A DNA stretch of 64,000 bases from Niveispirillum sp. SYP-B3756 (GTDB lineage: Bacteria; Pseudomonadota; Alphaproteobacteria; Azospirillales; Azospirillaceae), in assembly GCF_009495745.1 (NCBI RefSeq), contig NZ_WIDQ01000015.1:41988-105987 (forward strand). Direction: 5' to 3'. Position numbers and translations under genes: made by a program. This document shows positions 17,475 through 26,014 of the stretch, piece after piece (the stretch's first letter is position 1; every line of letters begins with the position of its first letter). The notes beneath the pieces were generated by a model. It saw nothing but the letters and a program-made list of their open reading frames with translations. It made no database searches and was not told the origin of the DNA.

Positions 17475-19076
17475 TCAAACGGATAGGAATTTGGCCGGAT
17501 GCAGGTCCAGTGGGTTGTCCACCCAGCCTTTCAGGGCTGGATTGACCAGCCGGCGGCTGGATTGCCGCATGATCGGGATCATCGGCATATCGGCCATGGC
17601 GATGTTTTCCGCAGCGGCCAGGGCCGCCCGAAACCCCTCCAGGCTCAGGCTGGCATCCACCGCCTCCATCGCCTGATCGAAAACCGGGTTGCGATAGCCC
17701 GGCCCCAGCGCCTCCGCACGGGAGCGCAGCAGGTTGAGATATTCGGTCACCAGCCCCACCGCCCAGGAGATGCGGGCGAAATCCGGATAGGAATGTTCCT
17801 TCATCCGGCTGACCACCACCTTGAATTCCTGGTTGGACAGGGTGGTCTTCACCCCCAGCACCTGCTGCCACATGGCGGCCACCGCCACGGCGACCTGCCG
17901 GTTCAGCTCGTTGGTGTTGTACAGCAATTCGATGGGCGGCAGGGTCTGGCTGCCGGGGCCGTACCCGGCCTCTGCGAACAGGCGGCGGGCCAGGGCCACC
18001 CGGTCAGCATCGCCCAGCTTTGCCCAGTCCGGCTCCGGCGGCTGATAGCCGACCAGCCCCGGCGGCGTCATGCTGTAGGCTGGCGGCTCATTCCCCCGGG
18101 CGATCTTCTCCACAATGGTCTTGCGGTCGATGGCAATCGCCAGGGCTTGGCGCAGCTTGGCATTCTCCTTCCAAGGCGCACGGGTCAGGTTGGGCACCAG
18201 GAAGAAGGTGGAGGCGCGGGGCGCCAGCCGCAGACTGTCGGCCAGGTTGCTGCGCGCCCAGTCCAGCTGGGTGGGCGGCACCTCCTTGGTGGCCACCAGT
18301 TCCCCGCTGCGGAAACGCTTCATCTCCGTCTGCAGATCTTCGGTGACATGGTAATTCACAGCACTGGCGGCGATGCTGGCCGCGCCATGGTAATGCGGGT
18401 TGCGCTTCAGGGCATAATGGCTCTGCGGGATGGCGGCATCCAGGATGAAGGGGCCATTGCCCACCAGCTTGCCCGGCTGCGGGAAACTGTCGCCATGCTT
18501 TTCCACCGAGGCGCGGTGCAGCGGGCTCAGCACCCAATAGGCGGTATAGACGGTCAGATCCGGCTTGGGATGTTCCAGCAGCACTTCCAGCTGATAGGGG
18601 CCGATGGCCCGCACGCCCAGTTCAGCCGGCGGCTTTTCCCCCCGCATGATTGGCATGGCGTTGCGGATGGGGGCGATCCATTCCGGCAGGCCCAGCCGGG
18701 TGGCAGGCGTCACGGCGCGGCGCCAGGCGAACACAAAATCATCGGCCGTCACCGGGCTGCCATCGGACCATTTGGCATCCTGGCGCAGGGTGAAATTCCA
18801 GCGCAGCCCGTCGGCGCTGGTTTCCCAAGATGTGGCGACACCGGGCACCACAGTGCCGGCGGCATCGAAGCTGGTCAGCCCTTCCCACAATTCCACGAAC
18901 AGGCCGCCGGCCACGATGGTGGTGGAACGGTGCGGGTCGGCCGTGTCGATATCGGGACCGAGGCCGATATTCAGGATCGTTGGTGTTGCTGCCAGACTGG
19001 CCGTCCCTGGCAGGCCAAGGGCCAGCCCCAGGGACAGGCCGCCGCCCATAATGCTGCGCCGTGTGATGTTGGTCAT
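17475..19076 (-). CDS. Oligopeptide/dipeptide-type ABC transporter substrate-binding protein (SBP_bac_5)
   Basis: 533 residues from the ATG at 19076. The N-terminus MTNITRRSIMGGGLSLGLAL carries an RR motif compatible with Tat export. Family landmarks are DIDTADPHRSTT, LFVELWEGLTSFD, GVATSWETSADGLRWNFTLR, DAKWSDGSPVTADDFVFAWR and KLRQALAIAIDRKTIVEKIA, matching OppA/DppA-type peptide binders. The usual permease and ATPase genes do not follow; instead a type-3 binding protein gene lies 109 nt downstream on the same strand. It would have to share a transporter encoded elsewhere. Ligand unknown: peptide, or in some relatives nickel or murein peptide. Confidence 0.9.
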   Translation of the reverse strand: MTNITRRSIMGGGLSLGLALGLPGTASLAATPTILNIGLGPDIDTADPHRSTTIVAGGLFVELWEGLTSFDAAGTVVPGVATSWETSADGLRWNFTLRQDAKWSDGSPVTADDFVFAWRRAVTPATRLGLPEWIAPIRNAMPIMRGEKPPAELGVRAIGPYQLEVLLEHPKPDLTVYTAYWVLSPLHRASVEKHGDSFPQPGKLVGNGPFILDAAIPQSHYALKRNPHYHGAASIAASAVNYHVTEDLQTEMKRFRSGELVATKEVPPTQLDWARSNLADSLRLAPRASTFFLVPNLTRAPWKENAKLRQALAIAIDRKTIVEKIARGNEPPAYSMTPPGLVGYQPPEPDWAKLGDADRVALARRLFAEAGYGPGSQTLPPIELLYNTNELNRQVAVAVAAMWQQVLGVKTTLSNQEFKVVVSRMKEHSYPDFARISWAVGLVTEYLNLLRSRAEALGPGYRNPVFDQAMEAVDASLSLEGFRAALAAAENIAMADMPMIPIMRQSSRRLVNPALKGWVDNPLDLHPAKFLSV

Positions 19077-19299
19077 GAGGGTTGCACTATCTCCCGGTCT
19101 GCGCAATCGGCAGCACAGACTGTCTGGTCATGTGCCCTCTGTCCATCTTCAATCCACAACGAAATTGTGCCGCGCCTGTGCCCTTGCTGCGCCATAAAGC
19201 CACGCGACAGTGATGATCTGTCCGGCGATGGCCGGAAGACAGCAGGACGGGAGGGGGGCTGGCGGCCCATGGTGGGTGGGTTGGCCCCTTGGACAGAAG

Positions 19300-19992
19300 A
19301 TGAAGAAGATCGTTGCGATCACCCTTGGGTTGGCAAGCATGGCTTGGTCGGGGGCGGCCCTGGCCGGGGCGGTGACGCTTTATGCCGAACCGGACTTCCG
19401 TGGGGATCGCATCACCATCCGCGATGATGTCGATTCGCTGGCCAAGATTCCGCCCTGGAATGACCGGGCCCGCTCCGTCATCGTGCATTCGGGTGTCTGG
19501 GAGATCTGCAAGGACAAGCGCTACGATCATTGCCAGACCTTCGCCGGCGGCGCCCGTATCGCCAATACGGCGGAGGTGAAGAATCTGCGCGGTGGCATCA
19601 GCTCCCTGCGGGAGGTGCAGGATAACTGGCGCGACGGGCGCGACCGCGATTGGGATGACCGGCGCTGGGATAACCGGCGGTGGGAGGATGATCGCCGGCC
19701 GGGCTGGGGCCAGCGCGACCCGTGGGAGGATAATCGCCGGCCGGATCGGCGCGCCGATGACGATGGGATCATCTGGGATAATCGCGGCAACAAGGATCGG
19801 GGCGACCAGTGGGATGCCAATCCCAACCCCAGCAACAGCTGCCAGCGGGAGGTGCAGAAAGCCTTCATCCAGCGCTATGGCTTGAGCGGCAGTTCGCGCT
19901 TCACCGGCAATGAGTATGAGGGCAACATCTGGTGGGAAGGCCAGCGCTGGAACTATCGCTGCAGCGGCGGCCAGATCAATATCTGGCAGTAA
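19300..19992 (+). CDS. Secreted beta/gamma-crystallin-like protein with D/R/W-rich linker
   Basis: 230 residues from the ATG at 19300. Signal peptide MKKIVAITLGLASMAWSGAA with cleavage near ALAG. Residues 24-105 resemble a beta/gamma-crystallin unit (VTLYAEPDFRGDRITIRDDV then ARSVIVHSGVWEICKDKRY), usually a calcium-binding Greek-key fold. Residues 108-175 are a striking low-complexity segment of repeated Asp-Arg-Trp (DRDWDDRRWDNRRWEDDRR). A small C-terminal domain with two cysteines ends in Trp-rich WWEGQRWNYRCSGGQINIWQ. Likely periplasmic or surface located. The reading is firm for the signal and crystallin parts; the function of the linker and tail is unknown. Confidence 0.8.
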   Translation: MKKIVAITLGLASMAWSGAALAGAVTLYAEPDFRGDRITIRDDVDSLAKIPPWNDRARSVIVHSGVWEICKDKRYDHCQTFAGGARIANTAEVKNLRGGISSLREVQDNWRDGRDRDWDDRRWDNRRWEDDRRPGWGQRDPWEDNRRPDRRADDDGIIWDNRGNKDRGDQWDANPNPSNSCQREVQKAFIQRYGLSGSSRFTGNEYEGNIWWEGQRWNYRCSGGQINIWQ

Positions 19993-20050
19993 TTCCTCGA
20001 TATCTGTCCAGAAAGTTATCTCGCCTTTCGAAGCCTTGCCCTTTCTCTAC

Positions 20051-20193
20051 CGTCATTCCCGCCTTCGCGGGAATGACGGTTAAGATATTGGAAAATAATT
20101 AAGAGTTCCTGGCCCGACTCTCAGACGCCGGGCGGCGGCATCCGCCGCCTTGGCCTCCACGCGGCGTGTACTCTATGCCCCTTGGTATATCCC
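20051..20193 (-). repeat. Dispersed structured repeat, copy 4 (degenerate, internally deleted)
   Basis: Read on the minus strand: TATACCAAGGGGCATAGAG (decayed hairpin 1, still alignable to copy 1), GTGGAGGCC joined directly to AAG, a stem GGCGGC-GGAT-GCCGCC, block GCCCGGCGTCTGAGAG, a spacer, then the hairpin ACCGTCATTCCCGC with a 4-nt AAGG region and its complement (20051-20082). Compared with copy 1 about 38 bp are missing between two GCC triplets. The last hairpin resembles the widespread GTCATTCCCGC palindrome and may also terminate transcription of the crystallin-like gene. Confidence 0.65.
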
Positions 20194-20275
20194 CATCCGC
20201 CCCACCGCCCCTTCATAGCCGCTTTGCTTTGCATCCCCGTGGCGGCGGGGCGGGGGGCGGCCTATATTTGCGCCC

Positions 20276-21424
20276 ATGAACAGCCTTGGTCTCGATAAGT
20301 CGCCCGCCGACACCCGCGTCGTCGTCGCCATGTCTGGCGGCGTTGACAGTTCCGTTGCAGCCGCCATGTTGAAGCGGGAGGGCTATGATGTCGTCGGCAT
20401 CACCCTGCAGCTTTATGATTACGGCATGACGGTGGGCAAGAAGGGGGCCTGCTGTGCGGGCCAAGATATCTATGATGCCCGCCGCGTGGCCGACCAGATC
20501 GAGATCCCGCATTATGTGCTGGATTACGAAAGCCGGTTTCGCAATTCGGTGATGGATGATTTCGTCGATACCTATCTGAAGGGCGAAACCCCCATCCCCT
20601 GCGTGCGCTGCAACCAGACGGTCAAGTTCAAGGATCTGCTGGATCAGGCGCGCGAGCTGGGGGCGGAATGCATGGCCACCGGCCATTATGCCCGCCGCCT
20701 CGTCGGTGCTGATGGCAAGGCGCAGATGCTGCGCGGGGCCGATCACAGCCGCGATCAGTCCTATTTCCTGTTTGCCACCACCCAGGAACAGCTGGATTTC
20801 CTGCGCTTCCCCCTGGGCATGAAGCCGAAGACGGAAACCCGCGCCATCGCCGATGAGCTGGGCCTGGCCGTGGCGGACAAGCCGGACAGCCAGGATATCT
20901 GCTTCGTCCCCACCGGCGGTTACGCCAAGGTGGTGGAGAAGCTGCGCCCCGGTGCCGTGCGGCCCGGGGAGATTGTGCATGTCGATGGCACTTTGATGGG
21001 CCGGCATGACGGGGTGATCAATTATACGGTCGGCCAACGCCGGGGTCTGGGTATCGGTGGCCGTAAGGGGGAGGGCGGGGACGAGGCTGATCCGCTCTAC
21101 GTCGTGCGTGTCGACCCCGTGGCCAATCAGGTGATTGTCGGTCCCCGCGCGGCACTCGCCCGCGATCGGGTGCAGGTGCGGGAGGTCAACTGGCTGGGTA
21201 ACCCGGCCGCCGGTGTGCCGATGCCGGTGATGGTGAAGCTGCGCTCCGCCCAGAACCCGGCGCCGGCCGTGCTGCTGCTGCATGGCGACGGCAATGCCAC
21301 TTTGGATCTGGAGGAGGCGCAGCATGGCATCTCCCCCGGTCAGGCAGCCGTTTTCTATGATGGGGAACGGATGCTGGGCGGTGGCTGGATCAGCGGAACG
21401 GCCCAGCGGCGCGCTGCCGCCTGA
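20276..21424 (+). CDS. mnmA: tRNA-specific 2-thiouridylase
   Basis: 382 residues. Thiolates U34 in tRNA-Lys, -Glu and -Gln using ATP and persulfide sulfur. The PP-loop S20-GGVDSS is intact. The catalytic cysteine pair is C112 in [10 protein letters not shown] and the cysteine in [10 protein letters not shown] near residue 208. The middle tRNA-binding region includes ATGHYARR and [11 protein letters not shown], and the C-terminal beta-barrel contains [16 protein letters not shown]. One of its substrates, tRNA-Glu(UUC), is encoded at 59126. The 3' end overlaps a convergent small membrane-protein gene by 35 bp. Confidence 0.97.
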   Translation: MNSLGLDKSPADTRVVVAMSGGVDSSVAAAMLKREGYDVVGITLQLYDYGMTVGKKGACCAGQDIYDARRVADQIEIPHYVLDYESRFRNSVMDDFVDTYLKGETPIPCVRCNQTVKFKDLLDQARELGAECMATGHYARRLVGADGKAQMLRGADHSRDQSYFLFATTQEQLDFLRFPLGMKPKTETRAIADELGLAVADKPDSQDICFVPTGGYAKVVEKLRPGAVRPGEIVHVDGTLMGRHDGVINYTVGQRRGLGIGGRKGEGGDEADPLYVVRVDPVANQVIVGPRAALARDRVQVREVNWLGNPAAGVPMPVMVKLRSAQNPAPAVLLLHGDGNATLDLEEAQHGISPGQAAVFYDGERMLGGGWISGTAQRRAAA

Positions 21425-21698
21425 TCCAGATCAGGCGGATGATGATCCAGGGCGTGACCAGAATCGCCACCTGGGTCAGATAGCTGACCAGATTGAACAA
21501 GGGCTGCTGCGTTGCCCCCCTGATATAGCCCCACCAGAATTGGGTGACGGGGGTACGAAGGGGGGCGACCAGCCCGTCCCAGACGCTGCGCACGCCATCT
21601 GGCAGAAAATCGAAGGGCAGGCCGGGCACAATCACGAAGATAAAGGCCAGCAGAATGGCGGGGATCAGGTAAAGCGACGGGCGGCGGTTGCGGGCCAT
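21390..21698 (-). CDS. Small uncharacterised membrane protein
   Basis: 102 residues with two clear hydrophobic segments ([20 protein letters not shown] near 9-28 and [20 protein letters not shown] near 72-91) separated by an amphipathic, Trp-containing region. The ends are basic (MARNRRP and WIRRQRA), suggesting both lie in the cytoplasm. It overlaps the mnmA 3' end by 35 bp on the opposite strand. Strong hydropathy and a good purine-rich upstream region (CCAGGGAGTGTCCCC) argue that it is a real gene. No family recognised. Confidence 0.65.
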   Translation of the reverse strand: MARNRRPSLYLIPAILLAFIFVIVPGLPFDFLPDGVRSVWDGLVAPLRTPVTQFWWGYIRGATQQPLFNLVSYLTQVAILVTPWIIIRLIWIRRQRAAGPFR

Positions 21699-21767
21699 GG
21701 GGACACTCCCTGGGGAAGGCTTTGGCGCCTCCGATGCCCGCCATGGTAGGGGCGATGATCCGCCAGT

Positions 21768-23435
21768 TCAATCGTGACAGGGCAGGCCCAGCGTCAGTTC
21801 AGACACCAGGGCCGGGTAATGCACCGCCCGGTTCTTGCCGCGTTTCTTGGCTTCATAAAGTGCTGCATCGGCATGTTTCAGCAGCGTTTCGGCATCGTCC
21901 CCGTCCAGCGGCCAGACGGCGATGCCGATACTGCAGCCCACGTTCACCGTCACGCCTCCATCCTGGATGCTGACCGGCTGTGCCACGGCGGCCAACAGGC
22001 GGGCGGCCACCGCCGCCCCCTCCGCATGGCCGTCTGCCCCGTCGCAGGGCAGCAAGGCGGCGAACTCGTCGCCGCCAATGCGGGCGATCAGGTCATTCTG
22101 GCGCAGCACGGTGGAAAACCGCGCTCCCACCTGCCACAGCACGGCATCGCCGGCATCATGACCATATTGGTCATTCACCGGCTTGAAACCGTCCAGATCA
22201 ATATAAAGGGCGACCAGCTGTTCGTCCGTGGCCTGGGCGCGGGCCAGTGCCAGCCCCAGATAATGCTCGAAGAAATGCCGGTTGGGCAGGGCGGTCACCT
22301 TGTCCTGATAGGCGATATCCTCCATCTGGGCCAGCGCCTTTTCCGAAGCGATCAGGGCGCCGTTGCTGGTCACCAGATTATTGATCAGATCGCCCAGGGT
22401 CTGCGACAGGATGCGGGTTTCGCGGGCCCCGCCCACCATGGGGATGGCTGCATCCTTGTCGCCCTGGCGGATGCGTTCCGCTGCCTTGGTGATGGCACGC
22501 AGGGGGCGGGTGATGATGCCGGCAGTCAGCCAGCCAATGCCACCCAGCAAGGCTGCCAGCAGCATTCCCACCAGATAGACCCGGTTCCGCATATGCTGGA
22601 CAGCCTGCATGGCCTTGTCCATGGGCTGGCGGACAATAACCGTCCAGCCCAGATCCTTGACCATTGCCCCATCCACCCCGGTGGAATAGCCGGTGAGATA
22701 GGCATGATCATCCGGCCAGCGCCTTTCCTCCCACCCCCGTTGACCCGGGCGAGGGGCGAAGGCCAGCGGATGGCCGATCATCGCCGTTGGTCCCAGCAGC
22801 ACAGTTCCCTCACGGGCGACGACAATCACCTCCATCCCCTCATGGTTGGAGACCGGCCGCAGCAGGTTGCGGGCCAGATCGCGCACCCAGGTCCAGCTGT
22901 AATGCATGGCCAGCACACCGACGACAGCGCCGTTCGGCCCCTGGATGGGGGCGGCGACATCGACGAATTTCACCGGCTCCCCTGTCGGGTTCGGCAGCAG
23001 GGAGGCCAGCAGGACGGCATCATGCACATCGCCGAGAAACAGGCCCTTGCTCCCTTCCGTGAAGACCGGCCGGCTGGCGATGCTCTTGCCGGTCAGGACG
23101 CCCCGGCTGCCGGCAATCACATTGCCCTGGGCATCGGTGACGCCGATCCAGGAGGCGGTCGGGTCCAGGGACACGATCTCATCCACCGTGCGCTGGGCAT
23201 GGACCGGATCGGTCAGCCCACCGAACTGGGTTAGCAGCAGGGCCTGGCTGGCCCGGTGGCGCATGTCACCATTGATCTTGTCGGCCATGCCATCGGCGAT
23301 GCTGGCCAACATGCTGCCCACCTCCCGCCGCAGGGTGGTCTGGGCTTCGCCCTCCATATAGGCGCCGCAAAGGGTCGTCGTGGTGGCTGTCAGGATCAGG
23401 AAAGACAGGCCGATGATGCTGCGCAGGCTGAGCAT
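21768..23435 (-). CDS. Membrane diguanylate cyclase with periplasmic Cache-like sensor, HAMP and GGDEF
   Basis: 555 residues. A first membrane segment at about 5-27, a periplasmic region of about 240 residues with double-Cache-like features (SWIGVTDAQGNVIAGSRGVL, RPVFTEGSKGLFLGDVHDAV), a second segment at about 285-310, HAMP at about 310-365, and GGDEF from about 390. The active-site motif is intact GGDEF with DLDGFKPVND upstream. An inhibitory RxxD site (RQND) stands five residues before it, so product inhibition by c-di-GMP is expected. It makes c-di-GMP in response to an unknown periplasmic ligand. A CtrA-like motif lies about 75 nt upstream. Confidence 0.92.
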   Translation of the reverse strand: MLSLRSIIGLSFLILTATTTTLCGAYMEGEAQTTLRREVGSMLASIADGMADKINGDMRHRASQALLLTQFGGLTDPVHAQRTVDEIVSLDPTASWIGVTDAQGNVIAGSRGVLTGKSIASRPVFTEGSKGLFLGDVHDAVLLASLLPNPTGEPVKFVDVAAPIQGPNGAVVGVLAMHYSWTWVRDLARNLLRPVSNHEGMEVIVVAREGTVLLGPTAMIGHPLAFAPRPGQRGWEERRWPDDHAYLTGYSTGVDGAMVKDLGWTVIVRQPMDKAMQAVQHMRNRVYLVGMLLAALLGGIGWLTAGIITRPLRAITKAAERIRQGDKDAAIPMVGGARETRILSQTLGDLINNLVTSNGALIASEKALAQMEDIAYQDKVTALPNRHFFEHYLGLALARAQATDEQLVALYIDLDGFKPVNDQYGHDAGDAVLWQVGARFSTVLRQNDLIARIGGDEFAALLPCDGADGHAEGAAVAARLLAAVAQPVSIQDGGVTVNVGCSIGIAVWPLDGDDAETLLKHADAALYEAKKRGKNRAVHYPALVSELTLGLPCHD

Positions 23436-23509
23436 GGGCGATGCTCCGGGGGCGGTACCAGGGGACGAAGCGCCACCGCCGGGATTGCGGGCCGCTACAC
23501 AGGGGAAGG

Positions 23510-23524
23510 TTTACTCGTAATTAA
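23510..23524. promoter_or_regulatory. Candidate CtrA half-site pair upstream of the diguanylate cyclase gene
   Basis: TTTA, seven nucleotides, then TTAA: one mismatch from the alphaproteobacterial CtrA consensus TTAA-N7-TTAA. It lies 75 nt before the start codon. A short AT-rich motif like this gives only weak support. Confidence 0.3.
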
Positions 23525-23655
23525 CCGAGCTTCCCGCAGGCGCAAACGGCGTTCCCTCTATCCATTCGGTGAGGAAACCGTTGAAAAATGGGTTGGGAGG
23601 GGGGAGGCCAAAACAAAACGCCCCGCCGGGCGCTGGGGCCGGCGGGGCGAATGAA

Positions 23656-23730
23656 TGGTGGCACTGGCGTGATTTGAACACGCGACCAAGGGCTTATGAG
23701 TCCCCTGCTCTACCGCTGAGCTACAGTGCC
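23656..23730 (-). tRNA. tRNA with CAU anticodon, probably Ile2 (lysidine-modified), copy 1
   Basis: 75 nt including an encoded CCA. The 7-bp acceptor GGCACTG/CAGTGCC closes perfectly, the anticodon loop is CTCATAA (CAU), and the T arm is GCGTG-TTCAAAT-CACGC. The variable region TTGGTCG and GACTCATAA match tRNA-Ile2 better than elongator Met, whose variable region differs. Identity as Ile needs TilS modification, so Met remains an alternative. Confidence 0.9.
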
Positions 23731-23801
23731 GAAACCCGGGCCCACAGGGCCGAATGCCGTGATGTAGAAATACGGGCGCATATCCTGTCGTCGGGAGGGG
23801 A

Positions 23802-23876
23802 TGGTGGCACTGGCGTGATTTGAACACGCGACCAAGGGCTTATGAGTCCCCTGCTCTACCGCTGAGCTACAGTGCC
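23802..23876 (-). tRNA. tRNA with CAU anticodon, probably Ile2, copy 2 (identical)
   Basis: Identical over all 75 nt to the copy at 23656-23730 and 71 nt from it, in the same orientation. It is read first, since transcription runs leftward. The perfect identity indicates recent duplication or gene conversion. Confidence 0.9.
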
Positions 23877-23942
23877 ATCGACCGCCATTCCGATCGGGAG
23901 CCGCTGTGTAGATAAAACAGCTGCTTTCGTCAAGCCTCTTTT

Positions 23943-24173
23943 TCAGTTTTCATCCGTGCCCTTGATCGTCTGTTCCAGCCAGGCGCGGTAGCGGCCCAAC
24001 CTTGTGCCGTCATGGCCTGGCCAGCCGGCGCGGCTGGCATAGATTTCCGCTTCCCGCCGGCTGGCGGCCCAGCAATTCACCTCTGTCCACTGGCCCGCCT
24101 CATCGCGCCAGCGGAACACGAATGGGGCGGGGGAAGGCATGGACATGGTGGGGGCACCGGGCGCGGCTGTCAT
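23943..24173 (-). CDS. Small hypothetical protein, 76 residues
   Basis: Begins MTAAPGAPTMSMPSPAPFVF and continues with a compact Trp-rich domain (RWRDEAGQWTEVNCWAASRR, REAEIYASRAGWPGHDGTRL). The pattern 'F.WRD..G.W.EV.CWAASRREAE.YA' looks constrained rather than random, and the tail is an amphipathic helix. No convincing ribosome site precedes the first ATG; the Met codons at residues 10 and 12 are alternative starts. It is divergent from the 536-residue gene at 24393. A much longer frame through the same start runs antisense to that gene and is not real. Function unknown. Confidence 0.5.
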   Translation of the reverse strand: MTAAPGAPTMSMPSPAPFVFRWRDEAGQWTEVNCWAASRREAEIYASRAGWPGHDGTRLGRYRAWLEQTIKGTDEN

Positions 24174-24392
24174 ACGGGACAGAATGCCGCGTAAAGCCCG
24201 TGTCTGTCCACCTGACACCGGTTGCGTTATGTGCAGGAAATTGGCCGCTGGCAAAGCAAACTGGCATGGGTCTGTTCGCAATTCAGCAAAGCGGCCGGTG
24301 TTCCGGCCCACTGCCTGTCGATTTTCCCGATGGGTGCAATTGCATAGGGTGTTCATGAAGTTGGTGTGGCATACACGAAAGCGCGCTAGATA

Positions 24393-26003
24393 ATGAACAG
24401 GACGGCTTTTGCCAGAAGCGCCATGAACGTCTCTGAAAGTACCATTAACGATCTGGTTGCCCGTCTGCCGACGGAAGAGGCCGACCGGCTGTTCGAGGAA
24501 CTGGAACGGCTGGAGGGGGATACCGCACGCCGGCAGGCGGTGCGCCGTGCCCTGGTGGCCAAGCTGAACGCCCTGCGCCAGCAGCACGCCCGCCGCCTGT
24601 TCACCGAGCTGTTTCAGCGCTACATGACCCGTGATTCCGCCCTGCTGCGGCCGGAATTTGCCAGCCCGGGCACCCTGCATCCACTGGATGTGGGGGCCTT
24701 GTGGATCAGGCTGGTCGACAAATCCATCGGGCCGTTCGCCCGGCAGGCAGATGCCATGCTGGCTGAACGCGCCCAGTCCCGCCCGCTGCGCGCCGTGTTC
24801 GGCCTGCCGGAGGTGGTGGCCCTGCAGGTGGACCTGGCCAAGCGCGCGGCAGAGGTGCTGACAGCCACCCTGGGCACGGCCGGCGCCGTTCGCCCCTTTC
24901 TGGAGGAGACCAACCGCTGGCGCGGGCTGGAGGCCAGGCGGATTCGCCTGGGGTTTGACCCAAGGCCGTTGACCATTGAGGATTTGCGCCTGATGCAGGG
25001 GGTGCTGGCGCAGGGGCGGGCGATGGCAGAGCTGCATGAACAGTTGCGCCGGGCCGCCCGTGACCCGGATGCCCTGGCCGCCATGGTGGGTAACCCGGCG
25101 CAGGGGCTGGATGGGCGGGTGGCGGCCCTGGTCCCGGGTGTCGGAGTGCTGGCCCCCCTGGCCCTGCTGCATGTGGATCGGAACTATATTGCCGGCCGGA
25201 TGATCCTGCTGCACGGGCCGCAGCCCTGGCAGGAACCGACGGTGATGGCGCTGACCCGCCATCTGGGGCGTACCTGCTTTGCCCTGACGGAAGAAATCCT
25301 GGGTGCCATGGGGGTGGGGCAACTGGTGCGGCCCGGCCTGTCGCTGCCGCTGGCGCGGCGCGACCTGCTGGACCGGGAACTGGGTAATCTGGATGTAATC
25401 CTCTCCCTGTTTGAGGATTTGGACCTGATCAACCATATGCGCTATGGCAGCCTGGCACGCGATTTCCTGGACCGCATGGTTCGCCGGGTGGAAGCAGAGC
25501 TTTATCCCATGCTGGAGGAGCGCTGCCTGATGGAAGGGCGCAGCGCCAGCCGCCCGATTCCTGATTTTGAGGCGCTGGACTGGACCCTGGCCTTTTGCAG
25601 CCGCTGGCGCGCGGTGTTGAAGCGCAGCCTGTTCTGGGGCACCGGCTTTTCCTCCTTCCATGATAATGTTGTGGCCGGGCTGCGGGATGCCTATCGCGGC
25701 TGCTTCTCCCGCAACGGTTACGCCTCGGCCTCGCAGCGGCTGGCCCATGCCATCCGGCTGGCGCAGCTGGGCAACCGGCTGGGGGCGGAGGCCGGCAGCT
25801 GGATGGGGCTGATGGACCCCGGCCTGACTCGCACCGTCGCCCAGCGGTTGAAGGAGCCGGAGCCGCTGTCCGGCGGGGAGGCGGCGCTGGCCCGCTCCGT
25901 GCTGGAACTGGCTATGGAGGAATTGCGCCGGACCAAACATTGGCGCGACCCTGCCTTGCAGCAATTTGCCGAGATGGCCGAGGCGCGGCTGGCCACGGAA
26001 TGA
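24393..26003 (+). CDS. Uncharacterised mostly helical protein, 536 residues
   Basis: No signal peptide or membrane segment, and helix-rich throughout. Residues 14-75 are charged heptad-like sequence (EEADRLFEELERLEGDTARR), suggesting a coiled coil. Three well-ordered-looking blocks follow: SPGTLHPLDVGALWIRLVDK (about 88-107), HVDRNYIAGRMILLHG (about 265-280) and LFWGTGFSSFHDNVVAGLRD (about 412-431). A second start at 24423 (MNVSESTIND) is equally plausible. It may be a distant relative of the unknown gene at 57493, which also has an N-terminal charged helix followed by a Pro-Trp motif after about 90-130 residues. The pseudouridine synthase gene follows without a gap, so the two are probably co-transcribed. 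No function can be assigned. Confidence 0.75.
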   Translation: MNRTAFARSAMNVSESTINDLVARLPTEEADRLFEELERLEGDTARRQAVRRALVAKLNALRQQHARRLFTELFQRYMTRDSALLRPEFASPGTLHPLDVGALWIRLVDKSIGPFARQADAMLAERAQSRPLRAVFGLPEVVALQVDLAKRAAEVLTATLGTAGAVRPFLEETNRWRGLEARRIRLGFDPRPLTIEDLRLMQGVLAQGRAMAELHEQLRRAARDPDALAAMVGNPAQGLDGRVAALVPGVGVLAPLALLHVDRNYIAGRMILLHGPQPWQEPTVMALTRHLGRTCFALTEEILGAMGVGQLVRPGLSLPLARRDLLDRELGNLDVILSLFEDLDLINHMRYGSLARDFLDRMVRRVEAELYPMLEERCLMEGRSASRPIPDFEALDWTLAFCSRWRAVLKRSLFWGTGFSSFHDNVVAGLRDAYRGCFSRNGYASASQRLAHAIRLAQLGNRLGAEAGSWMGLMDPGLTRTVAQRLKEPEPLSGGEAALARSVLELAMEELRRTKHWRDPALQQFAEMAEARLATE

Positions 26004-26014
26004 GGGCCGGACCC

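Noticed and set aside
17499..19427. 642-residue open frame on the plus strand
   Set aside because: Complementary to the oligopeptide-binding protein, with the typical His/Gln-rich shadow composition.
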